DNA of 7,858 bases from Dehalococcoidia bacterium (GCA_018700215.1 JABIST010000242.1:1-7858); one strand, 5' to 3'; counted from the first letter of the stretch, positions 1 to 6,436 are shown. Program-made: numbers and translations. The notes: a model not told the origin generated them from the sequence alone.

Positions 1-1
1 G

Positions 2-574
2 AGAAACCAGAACCCAGACTTCGTCGTGCAGGCGATCACGCCGATGGAGAACATTTTCACCTACTTCCGAGTGATGCTGCTCGGCGGTATCGCCATCGGT
101 ATGCCCATGCTGGTCTATCAGGTGCTGCGGTTCATTACGCCCGCGCTGACATCGCAGGAGAAGCGCTGGGTCATTCCCGTCGTGCTTGGAACCAGCGTCT
201 CGTTTTTCCTCGGCCTCGTCTTCGGCTACTACGTCGTGCTCCCCGCCGCCTACGCGTTCCTCTTCAACTTCGGTACCGAAGTTGCAGAGGTCACGCCAAC
301 AATCAGCAGCTACATGGACCTCACCCTCCGCCTGCTGCTCGTCATGGGCTTCGTGTTCGAGACGCCCATCCTGATCATGGGGCTCGCGAAGTTCGGGGTC
401 GTCAACGCGAAGCAGCTGCGCGGTTGGTGGCGCTGGGCACTCGTCGGATCCTTCGCCATCTCCGCTGTCGCCACGCCAACGCCGGATCCCATCACACAGA
501 CGCTGGTCGGCGGGCCAATGTTCATCCTCTATCTCTTCGGGATCGTGCTGGCGTGGCTCGTCAGGCGAGATTGA
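2..574 (+). CDS. tatC: Sec-independent protein translocase TatC, 5'-truncated
   Basis: TatC is the multi-spanning inner-membrane receptor of the twin-arginine pathway; it binds RR signal peptides of folded cargo and assembles with TatA-type subunits. The frame is open from base 2, so the start lies upstream; a GTG at base 26 is internal and not a credible start. The 190 visible residues cover about the last three quarters of a normal protein of about 250 residues. They contain transmembrane helices 2 to 6, with only the first helix missing. Family marks are RFITPALTSQEKRWV after TM2 (matching the usual FxxPgLxxxErr), the FVFETP segment in TM4 with its conserved Glu, and TPDPITQ before TM6 (matching the usual PPDxxSQ with its conserved Asp). 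The TM6 motif usually read as LYE is LYLF here, so the acidic residue is lost. No tatA is visible in the window. Identification is firm; expression control cannot be seen. Confidence 0.95.
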   Translation, partial: RNQNPDFVVQAITPMENIFTYFRVMLLGGIAIGMPMLVYQVLRFITPALTSQEKRWVIPVVLGTSVSFFLGLVFGYYVVLPAAYAFLFNFGTEVAEVTPTISSYMDLTLRLLLVMGFVFETPILIMGLAKFGVVNAKQLRGWWRWALVGSFAISAVATPTPDPITQTLVGGPMFILYLFGIVLAWLVRRD

Positions 575-591
575 TCATCGGTATAGGCGCA

Positions 592-620
592 TGGTCAGAT
601 CTTCCCGCCGATGCTACGCT
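592..620 (+). promoter_or_regulatory. Weak candidate sigma-70-type promoter ahead of udg
   Basis: TGGTCA at 592-597 (4 of 6 to the -35 consensus) and TACGCT at 615-620 (3 of 6 to the -10, with an upstream TGC resembling an extended -10) are separated by exactly 17 bases. They lie in the 122-base gap between tatC and udg, about 77 bases before the udg start, where a promoter for the udg-rnj-ftsK unit would be expected. The match is weak and similar pairs arise by chance; no clear terminator for tatC is visible in the gap, so read-through from tatC is equally possible. Confidence 0.2.
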
Positions 621-696
621 TTCCCTGCAGACCGGTGGCCGGGCTCCTGCATGCTGAACCGCGCCGCCTCCACCCCCCGGGCAATCGAGGTCGACT

Positions 697-1539
697 ATGG
701 TCGTCAGCGCACCAGCACGAACGGCGCCGCCTCCCATGGTTGAGGATGGTCTGTCTGACCTCGCCGCCGCCGCCCCACCGGCACTGCGTCCGCTCTATGT
801 CGTCGATGGACAGTTCAAACCGCTCTACGAAACCATCGCCGATTGTCCCAGCTGCAACCTCGCGCGTACCCGCACAAGAACCGTCCCCGGCTCCGGCCCA
901 ATCACCGCTGATCTGATGCTGATCGGCGAAGGCCCCGGACAACGTGAAGACGAACTGGGCCTTCCCTTCGTCGGCCGCTCAGGCCAGTTCCTCGACCAGC
1001 TACTCGCCGCAATCGATCTCGACCGCGAGAGTGTTTATGTCACGAATATCGTAAAGTGCCGCCCGCCCGGTAACCGCGACCCCGAGCCCGAGGAGATCGC
1101 CGCCTGCGCCGACTACCTGGAGCAGCAGATCGCCATGGTCAACCCGCGCGTGATCGCCACGCTCGGGCGCTTCTCCATGGCTCGCTGGTTCCCCGGCGAT
1201 CGCATCAGCCGCATCCACGGCCAAGTGAAGCAAGTCGATGACCGTTATGTCATTCCGATGTACCATCCTGCTGCTGCGCTACGAAACGGCAGCCTCCGCG
1301 AGGTGATTCACCAGGACTTCGCCAGGATTCCCGCACTGCTCAGCGGCCAACCGGTCGCTCCGCCTCAACCAGCGTCGCCCCCCGTCCCCAACTTCCAGGC
1401 GACAGCGCCGCCGTTGGTAGACGGACCAATGCTCTCCGAGCCCCCTCCATCCACAAGAACAACGCAATTCATCGAAACCGAGCCTGAGTCCATCTTCGAT
1501 AGACCAGGCCCGTTACCGGGTCAGGAGCCCCTGCTGTGA
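697..1539 (+). CDS. udg: Type 4 (iron-sulfur) uracil-DNA glycosylase
   Basis: Predicted family 4 uracil-DNA glycosylase, which removes uracil (from cytosine deamination or dUTP misincorporation) to start base-excision repair. The four cysteines that hold a 4Fe-4S cluster in this family are present at residues 50, 53, 121 and 137 (C-x2-C-x67-C-x15-C). Uracil-pocket motif GEGPG is at 77-81, followed by LPFVGRSGQ at 89-97. TNIVKCRPPGNRDP is at 116-129, and the second catalytic-face motif HPAAAL is at 190-195. The catalytic core ends near residue 217. It is followed by about 60 residues rich in Pro, Ala and Ser that look disordered, so at 280 residues the protein is longer than the usual 200 or so. 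The ATG at 697 is preferred because GAGG sits 6 bases upstream (687-690); the next in-frame ATG at 736 has no such site. The stop overlaps the rnj start by four bases, suggesting translational coupling. Confidence 0.93.
   Translation: MVVSAPARTAPPPMVEDGLSDLAAAAPPALRPLYVVDGQFKPLYETIADCPSCNLARTRTRTVPGSGPITADLMLIGEGPGQREDELGLPFVGRSGQFLDQLLAAIDLDRESVYVTNIVKCRPPGNRDPEPEEIAACADYLEQQIAMVNPRVIATLGRFSMARWFPGDRISRIHGQVKQVDDRYVIPMYHPAAALRNGSLREVIHQDFARIPALLSGQPVAPPQPASPPVPNFQATAPPLVDGPMLSEPPPSTRTTQFIETEPESIFDRPGPLPGQEPLL
1523..1527 (+). promoter_or_regulatory. Shine-Dalgarno site for rnj inside the udg 3' end
   Basis: AGGAG lies 8 bases before the GTG at 1536, at ideal spacing. It sits inside the last codons of udg. 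It supports GTG as the rnj start even though GTG is a weaker initiator than ATG, and it fits termination-reinitiation across the four-base GTGA overlap. Confidence 0.7.
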
Positions 1540-3206
1540 CAACTTCCTCCACTCCCCAGGAGGCACTCCGAGTCATCCCACTCGGCGGCCTCGGCGACAT
1601 CGGTCGCAATATGATGCTGTACGAGATTGACAATCAGGCGATCGCCGTCGATTGCGGTCTGATGTTCCCCGACGACGAACACCTCGGCGTCGACATCATC
1701 ATCCCCGACTTCAGCTACCTCCGAGAGGACCCGAGTCGTCTCCAGGCGCTCTTCATCACGCACGGGCACGAGGACCACATCGGCGCTGCGGCCTTCCTCC
1801 TGCGTGAATTCCCGGTGCCAGTCTTCTGCACCAAGCTCACCCGCGGTCTGCTCCAGGTGAAGCTCCGCGACCACAACCTGCAGGACAAGGTTGAAGTACG
1901 CGTCGTTGAGCCCGGTCAGACGATCAACATCGGGCCGTTCGGAGTCGAGTTCTTCTCGGTCTCACACTCCATCCCGGACTCTGCCGGCATGATCATCCAC
2001 ACGCCCCATGGCCCCGTGGTCCACACCGGCGACTTCAAAATCGACCACACGCCCGTCATGGGCCAGCACACAGACCTCACCCGTCTCGCCGAGATCGGCC
2101 GCGACGGTGCACTCCTCCTCTGCGCCGACTCCACGTACGCAGAAGTCGAGGGCTACACCCCCTCAGAGCAGCGCGTCGCCGAACGGATCGACGCCGCCAT
2201 CGGCAAGGCTGATGGCCGTGTCATCATGACCACCTTCGCCTCCTTGATCTCGCGCGTGCAGATGGTGCTGGACGCCGCCGTCAAATATGACAAGCGAGTC
2301 TTCGTCACCGGTCGTTCCATGGTCAACAACGTGCAGATGGCGCGCGATCTGGGCTATCTCACCGCACCGGACCAGGTGCTGATGTCGATTCGCGAGATGC
2401 GTGATCACCCCACCAACCGCACCATCGTCATCTGCACCGGCTCGCAGGGCGAGCCGAATGCGGCGCTGACCAGGATCGCGCAGGGCTCACACCAGCACGT
2501 CAACATCCAGGACGGTGACACCGTCATCCTCTCCTCCAACCCGGTCCCCGGGAACGAGAAGTCCGTCTCTCGCAATATCAACCTGCTCTTCGAGGCCGGC
2601 GCCAACGTCATCTACAACCGCATCGATGACGTCCACGTCCGCGGCCACGCGGCTCGCGAGGAACTCAAGATCATCCACCGCATCGTGCGGCCCAAGAACT
2701 TCGTGCCCATCCACGGCGAATACCGCCACCTCGCGCTGCACAGCCAGTTGGCGATCCAACTCGGTCTGGAGCCCGCTCACACCTTCGTCCTCGAGGATGG
2801 CGATGTGCTCGAGGTAACCGCGGACGACGCCGACATCATCGACGAAGTCCCCTCCAACTACATCTACGTCGATGGCCTCGGTGTCGGCGACATCGACCAC
2901 ATCGTGCTCCGCGATCGCGCGCACCTCGCCACCGATGGCATGTTCGTGATCGTCGCCGCGGTCGATCGACACACCCAGAAGCTCACCGGACCTCCCGAGG
3001 TCATGTCGCACGGCTTCATCGGCCTCGATGACGAAGACGAAATCTTCGAAGGCGCGCGGCAGATCGTCCTCAAGATGCTGGGAGCCGATGAGAAGTCCGT
3101 GAATTGGCGCGAGTTGCACGAAAATCTCAAGGATGAAATCGCGCGATACCTGTATAACCAGACCCATCGGCGGCCGCTCGTGCTGCCAGTGATGCTGGAA
3201 GTTTGA
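1536..3206 (+). CDS. rnj: Ribonuclease J
   Basis: Metallo-beta-lactamase/beta-CASP ribonuclease. The family has endonuclease and 5'-to-3' exonuclease activity and acts in mRNA turnover and rRNA maturation in the cytoplasm. At 556 residues it has the usual length. The metal site is complete: HGHEDH at 76-81, His144 in SHSIPDS, Asp166 in HTGDFK, and His394 in PIHGEYRH. The beta-CASP insert runs roughly from 210 to 345, including the TGSQGEP motif at 301-307. The C-terminal RNase J domain follows from about 450. One oddity is HVRGHA at 367-372. The conserved HVSGHA motif normally has Ser where this protein has Arg369 (codon CGC, one base from AGC). The start is GTG at 1536, fixed by AGGAG 8 bases upstream and by a start that directly precedes the conserved LRVIPLGGLGDIGRN segment at 11-25. 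It overlaps udg by four bases and precedes ftsK by 79 bases. Confidence 0.97.
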   Translation: MTTSSTPQEALRVIPLGGLGDIGRNMMLYEIDNQAIAVDCGLMFPDDEHLGVDIIIPDFSYLREDPSRLQALFITHGHEDHIGAAAFLLREFPVPVFCTKLTRGLLQVKLRDHNLQDKVEVRVVEPGQTINIGPFGVEFFSVSHSIPDSAGMIIHTPHGPVVHTGDFKIDHTPVMGQHTDLTRLAEIGRDGALLLCADSTYAEVEGYTPSEQRVAERIDAAIGKADGRVIMTTFASLISRVQMVLDAAVKYDKRVFVTGRSMVNNVQMARDLGYLTAPDQVLMSIREMRDHPTNRTIVICTGSQGEPNAALTRIAQGSHQHVNIQDGDTVILSSNPVPGNEKSVSRNINLLFEAGANVIYNRIDDVHVRGHAAREELKIIHRIVRPKNFVPIHGEYRHLALHSQLAIQLGLEPAHTFVLEDGDVLEVTADDADIIDEVPSNYIYVDGLGVGDIDHIVLRDRAHLATDGMFVIVAAVDRHTQKLTGPPEVMSHGFIGLDDEDEIFEGARQIVLKMLGADEKSVNWRELHENLKDEIARYLYNQTHRRPLVLPVMLEV

Positions 3207-3245
3207 GAACAAACCGCGGGTAGGGCCGCAAAGAGAGTTGAACCA

Positions 3246-3279
3246 GTGCGCTGACCGGCGGGGGAAGCGCACCGAGGAG
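3246..3279 (+). promoter_or_regulatory. Hairpin abutting the ftsK ribosome binding site
   Basis: GTGCGCT at 3246-3252 is perfectly complementary to AGCGCAC at 3266-3272, giving a 7-bp stem with a 13-base loop. One base further on is GAGGAG (3274-3279), 6 bases before the ATG at 3286. This strong Shine-Dalgarno site decides the ftsK start: an in-frame TTG at 3238 would add 16 residues that resemble no FtsK N terminus and would start translation within the leader. The hairpin could tune ribosome access or mark an RNA processing point between rnj and ftsK. It lacks a T-run, so it is not a terminator. The stem is seen; any function is inferred. Confidence 0.45.
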
Positions 3280-3285
3280 AGAGCC

Positions 3286-5787
3286 ATGGCTCGCACCACC
3301 CGTCGCCGCGCAAAGCGTGGCTCAATGCCTCGCTTCCTGGGCGTGTTCGCCCGACCAGAGCTGATCGGCACCGTACTGGTGGTGCTCGCCGCCGCCGCGC
3401 TGCCCTTCCTCCTGCCGTTCGCCGGCATCATCGCCGATGCGCGCGATGGACTGGTCCACCTCCTCGGCCTCCACGTCTTCACACTGGTCGTCGTCCTCGC
3501 TTCCGCCGGTCTCCTGATCGCCTTCCGTCGAGGTGACTGGGCCGTCCGCCGCCGTCGCCACCTGATCGGCGCGCTCGGCCTGCTCGGCTTCCTCGCCGGT
3601 CTGCTCGGTCGTTGGTATCCGGATCGGCTCGTCGGTGATATCGATCTCGGCGTGCACTCCGCCGGTGGCGAACTCGGTCGTGCGCTCACCTCGTGGCCCG
3701 TCGGGTTCGGGATCTGGCTACTGCTCGGCGTCGCTGGCTTCTCGCTGCTCTGGCCCCGCAGCGCCGCCGCACTGCTGCGCGCCATGCCCGGTTTCATCGG
3801 CCGCCGTCTCCGCTGGCTCTGGGAGCAGCGCCTCGATCGCTACGCACTCCGAGGTCTCACCGTCGCGTTCACACCCATCGCGCGCCTGATGCGCCCGAAG
3901 CGCGACCGAGATCCCGAGTTCGGGCGTATCGACCCCACCACCGCCGCCGGTGCCGAGGCGCTTGCCACCATCGCCGGACCTGCCACCCCCGAACTGGCCG
4001 CCGCCGTCGACGACGCCGTCTTGGACGAAGTCGAAGCACCGCCGCTGCCCGACCCGGCTCTCGCTGACATCGAAGAGCGCTCGGCCACCCAGATCTCCAT
4101 GGACATGGAGACCCCGGCCGACCAACTGCGCCATTCCGCGGACGGCTGGCAGCTCCCCCCAACCACCGTCCTCGCCGAAGTACCCCGCGGCCACGCGCGC
4201 GCCGTCGACAACGAGCGACGCGCCGTGCTCATCGTCGACACGCTCGCGTCATTTGGCGTCGACTCCTCCGTCGTCCAGATCAACGAGGGCCCCACGGTCA
4301 CTCAATTCGGTGTCGAACCTGGCTGGGACGTGAAGACCCGCCTCGTCACGGAGCGCGACGCCACCGGCCGCGCGATCCTCAATACCGATGGCCACCCGCG
4401 ACAACGCGAGGTGGAGGTCTCTCGAACGCGTATCCGCGTGAACCGCATCACCGCGCTCCAAAACGACCTCGCCCTCGCCCTCGCCGCCCCGGCGCTCCGC
4501 ATCGAAGCCCCGGTCCCCGGCAAGCCGATGGTCGGCATCGAGGTGCCGAACCACGACACCACCACCGTCACCATGCGCAGCATCATGGAGACGCCTGAGT
4601 ACCAGAAAGAGCTGAAGAAGCTGGCACTTCCCATCGCCCTTGGCGCAGGAGTCTCCGGCTCTCCCGTGATCGCGGACCTCGCCCGCATGCCACACCTGCT
4701 CATCGCTGGCGCCACCGGCTCCGGTAAGTCCGTCTGCCTCAACGCCATCATCAGCGGCCTGCTCATGCACCTCTCACCCGAGCAGCTCCGGTTCGTGATG
4801 ATCGACCCAAAGCGCGTCGAACTCGCCGACTTCGCCGAGGTGCCACACCTCGCCTTCTCCCGCATCGTCGTGGAGATGGACCAGGTCGTCGGCACCCTCC
4901 AGGCCGTGATCAACGAAATGGAATCGCGCTACCGCAAGTTCGCCAAGGTCGGCGTCCGCAACATCAAGAGCTACAACGAAAAGGTCGGCGGGCGCACGCT
5001 CATGCCCTACTGGGTCGTGGTCATCGACGAACTCGCGGACCTGATGATCGCCGCCCCTTACCAGGTGGAGCAGCAGCTCGTCCGCCTCGCCCAACTCGCC
5101 CGCGCGACCGGCATCCACCTCGTCGTCGCCACCCAGCGGCCGTCCGTCGATGTCATCACCGGCCTCATCAAGGCGAACTTCCCAACCCGCATCGGCTTCG
5201 CGGTCGCCTCCTCGGTCGACTCGCGCACCGTGCTCGACCAGGGTGGCGCTGAGAAGCTCCTCGGGCGTGGTGACATGCTCTATCTCCCACCTGACGAGCA
5301 GAAGCCGAAGCGTGTCCAGGGCGTCTTCGTCAGCGACGAGGAAATCCGATCGCTCGTCAAATTCTGGACCGCCGATCGCTTCGCCAACCTGCAGCCCGAG
5401 AAGTTCGACAGCATGCTGCTCGATGCAGAGCGAGCACTCGAGAAACTGGAGTTCGAAGGCCAGGGCCCGGACGCCGACCCACTGCTACACCAGGCAATCG
5501 AGCTGGCGAAGCAGCACGCCACGCTCTCCACGTCGCTGCTCCAACGCAAGCTGCGCATCGGCTACCCGCGTGCCGCTCGCACCATGGACGAGCTGGAGGA
5601 GCGCGGCATCGTCGGTCCCAGCGACGGCTCCACCTCACGCGAGGTCCTCATCACTCCCGATGCTGAACGAACCCCCGTCCCCGCCGACTTCGCCCCCGTC
5701 GGCGCCGCGTCTCCCGAGGCTGAACCGGCTTCCGAGGATGGCTCGCGACGCGTGCTGCAATTCCCGAAGGCGTTCGACGAAGACTGA
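3286..5787 (+). CDS. ftsK: DNA translocase FtsK/SpoIIIE
   Basis: Septum-anchored hexameric ATPase that pumps double-stranded DNA, clearing chromosomes from the division plane and aiding dimer resolution. Length is 833 residues, close to Bacillus SpoIIIE and much shorter than E. coli FtsK. After a basic N terminus, four membrane helices lie near residues 25-50, 58-80, 92-108 and 136-156. A linker rich in Ala, Pro and acidic residues extends to about 280. The alpha/beta domain includes GPTVTQF (335-341) and RIEAPVPGKP (405-414). Walker A GATGSGKS is at 475-482 and Walker B VVVIDELADLM at 577-587. ATQRPSVDVITG, a hallmark of the family, is at 615-626. A C-terminal winged-helix gamma domain, which in relatives reads KOPS/SRS orienting sequences, covers about 730-790 (LRIGYPRAARTMDELEERG). 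The stretch between GPTVT and DLALALAA is about 34 residues longer than in SpoIIIE. An acidic and Pro-rich tail ends the protein. The ATG at 3286 is chosen from GAGGAG six bases upstream. Confidence 0.97.
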   Translation: MARTTRRRAKRGSMPRFLGVFARPELIGTVLVVLAAAALPFLLPFAGIIADARDGLVHLLGLHVFTLVVVLASAGLLIAFRRGDWAVRRRRHLIGALGLLGFLAGLLGRWYPDRLVGDIDLGVHSAGGELGRALTSWPVGFGIWLLLGVAGFSLLWPRSAAALLRAMPGFIGRRLRWLWEQRLDRYALRGLTVAFTPIARLMRPKRDRDPEFGRIDPTTAAGAEALATIAGPATPELAAAVDDAVLDEVEAPPLPDPALADIEERSATQISMDMETPADQLRHSADGWQLPPTTVLAEVPRGHARAVDNERRAVLIVDTLASFGVDSSVVQINEGPTVTQFGVEPGWDVKTRLVTERDATGRAILNTDGHPRQREVEVSRTRIRVNRITALQNDLALALAAPALRIEAPVPGKPMVGIEVPNHDTTTVTMRSIMETPEYQKELKKLALPIALGAGVSGSPVIADLARMPHLLIAGATGSGKSVCLNAIISGLLMHLSPEQLRFVMIDPKRVELADFAEVPHLAFSRIVVEMDQVVGTLQAVINEMESRYRKFAKVGVRNIKSYNEKVGGRTLMPYWVVVIDELADLMIAAPYQVEQQLVRLAQLARATGIHLVVATQRPSVDVITGLIKANFPTRIGFAVASSVDSRTVLDQGGAEKLLGRGDMLYLPPDEQKPKRVQGVFVSDEEIRSLVKFWTADRFANLQPEKFDSMLLDAERALEKLEFEGQGPDADPLLHQAIELAKQHATLSTSLLQRKLRIGYPRAARTMDELEERGIVGPSDGSTSREVLITPDAERTPVPADFAPVGAASPEAEPASEDGSRRVLQFPKAFDED

Positions 5788-5834
5788 CCATTCACGCCCA
5801 TCGCCGGTTTTGAGCAGATTCAGGGCACCTAGAT

Positions 5835-5865
5835 CTGAGTCGGGTCAACGTAGATCGGCTATAAT
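5835..5865 (+). promoter_or_regulatory. Candidate promoter of an intergenic RNA
   Basis: TATAAT at 5860-5865 is a perfect -10 hexamer, striking in such GC-rich sequence. The -35 is poor: CTGAGT at 5835-5840 matches only TGA, with a 19-base spacer, and TGAGTC one base further on gives an 18-base spacer. Transcription would start near 5872. It lies about 75 bases after the ftsK stop and points away from it, with no gene on this strand downstream. Confidence 0.5.
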
Positions 5866-5871
5866 GTGATT

Positions 5872-6122
5872 GGAAAGAAGGGGAGCGAGAGAGAGCAGCA
5901 GACCAGCAGCCGGGAGCGCAATCAGCGCAGACCGGATGCGAAGCAGAGGAGGCCACGTGTGTAAGCAACAGTTGTCCCTCAGGGCTCGAGGCTGACCCCG
6001 TAAACGCCAACATTCGAGCCGAGGTCTCGTCCGGCTAATGGATTTCATCGAATCCACGTGGCGGGCAAGAGCGAAGCCTCAGAACCCGACGACCGACCCC
6101 CAGCACGGGTCGGTCGTTCTAT
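5872..6122 (+). ncRNA. Candidate free-standing structured RNA of unknown family
   Basis: About 250 bases between a perfect -10 hexamer and a strong terminator, with no plausible reading frame. A purine-rich leader (about 5872-5900) is followed by a hairpin at 5910-5935: CCGG and GCGC stems, an AATCA loop, and a GA/AGA internal loop that could form sheared G-A pairs. GCCACGTG (5952-5959) can pair with CACGTGGC (6055-6062), enclosing two hairpins. These are GGCTCGA/TCGAGCC (5983-5989 with 6014-6020) and GGATT/AATCC (6040-6044 with 6051-6055, competing for one base with the long helix). GCGAAGC occurs at 5938-5944 and 6071-6077. The terminator closes the unit. I found no signature of tmRNA, RNase P, SRP RNA, 6S RNA, T-box or a common riboswitch. 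With no gene following on this strand, a trans-acting RNA is more likely than a leader. Individual helices of 7-8 bp can arise by chance in this length; the case rests on the combination with promoter and terminator. Confidence 0.5.
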
Positions 6123-6126
6123 ATTG
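6089..6126 (+). terminator. Intrinsic terminator ending the intergenic RNA
   Basis: ACGACCGACCC (6089-6099) and GGGTCGGTCGT (6107-6117) form a perfect 11-bp stem with a seven-base loop, extendable by one G-U pair. The tail is T/A-rich (TTCTATATTGT) rather than a pure T-run. It would end a transcript from the promoter at 5860 and also any read-through from ftsK, about 300 bases earlier. Confidence 0.75.
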
Positions 6127-6398
6127 TGCCGCTTGGGTGAGATCGGTTTGCCCAGAATTTCCCAATCTTGCGCAGGCTCGTTCGTTCTCGCCATCACGCA
6201 TGCGCTCGCTTGCCAGAGCTACGATCTCACTGAACCGAGATTCAAGTTGCCCGGCAGGAGGACCTCCGCCCTTGAAGCACCAAAGTTCGAAACCGCCGTA
6301 CTGGGCCGTGTGGGCCCTGCCCCTCGCGACGCTGGCCTGATCAGGACACCAGCCGCGGCCGTTCAGGTAGTGGGCGCGCCCGCCGGCCAAGACGACGA
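6127..6398. other. Intergenic stretch between two terminators, no firm gene
   Basis: No recognisable protein or RNA family is seen on either strand. GTGAGATCG (6137-6145) is perfectly complementary to CGATCTCAC (6222-6230), which would enclose a 76-base loop region. A perfect AGGAGG at 6256-6261 precedes a TTG at 6272 that opens a 22-codon frame ending in TGA at 6338-6340; its product would begin Met-Lys-His and end with a hydrophobic, Trp-containing half. On the minus strand a 103-codon open frame starting with TTG at 6390 has no ribosome binding site that I can see and no recognisable motif. The stretch may be a second transcribed unit ending at the 6399 hairpin, a decayed gene, or spacer. 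Confidence 0.4.
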
Positions 6399-6436
6399 AG
6401 CCCCGGGGATGGACCCCCGGGGCTGTTTGTTGTTCT
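6399..6436 (+). terminator. Terminator hairpin between the convergent units, possibly bidirectional
   Basis: AGCCCCGGGG (6399-6408) pairs perfectly with CCCCGGGGCT (6415-6424) around a six-base loop. On the plus strand it is followed by T-rich GTTTGTTGTTCT (6425-6436). Read on the minus strand, the same stem lies 51 bases after the uvrB stop and is followed by TCGTCGTCTTGG, a weaker tail, so it probably also ends the uvrB transcript. Confidence 0.8.

Noticed and set aside
3208..3224. GCGG/CCGC mini-stem just after rnj as a terminator
   Set aside because: Only four base pairs and no T-run; the rnj-ftsK spacing and arrangement fit read-through.
2487..3797. A 436-codon open frame on the minus strand across the rnj 3' end and the ftsK 5' end
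   Set aside because: It is antisense to two certain genes, its translation is low in complexity (Arg/Ser/Pro then Asp/Val-rich), and long antisense frames are expected with this strong C-ending codon bias.
5872..6122. tmRNA (ssrA): a short tag-like frame starting GCC AAC and ending TAA at 6036-6038
   Set aside because: There is no tRNA-like acceptor, no T-loop GTTCRA with CCA end, the tag would lack the usual Ala-rich hydrophobic ending, and the unit is too short.
5872..6122. T-box or other riboswitch leader
   Set aside because: No TGGNACCGCG-type box is present (only a loose GTGGCGGGC resemblance at 6058-6066), the stem I marks are missing, and no plus-strand gene follows the terminator. 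A cobalamin-type box was also considered for 5908-5918 but the order and companion motifs are absent.
6284..6295. AGTTCGAAACC resembling a tRNA T-arm
   Set aside because: The flanking bases do not form the five-base T-stem and no acceptor or anticodon arms surround it.
6079..6390. A 103-codon minus-strand open frame downstream of uvrB
   Set aside because: It starts with TTG without a visible ribosome binding site, lies beyond the uvrB terminator, runs into the other terminator hairpin, and shows no recognisable motif.
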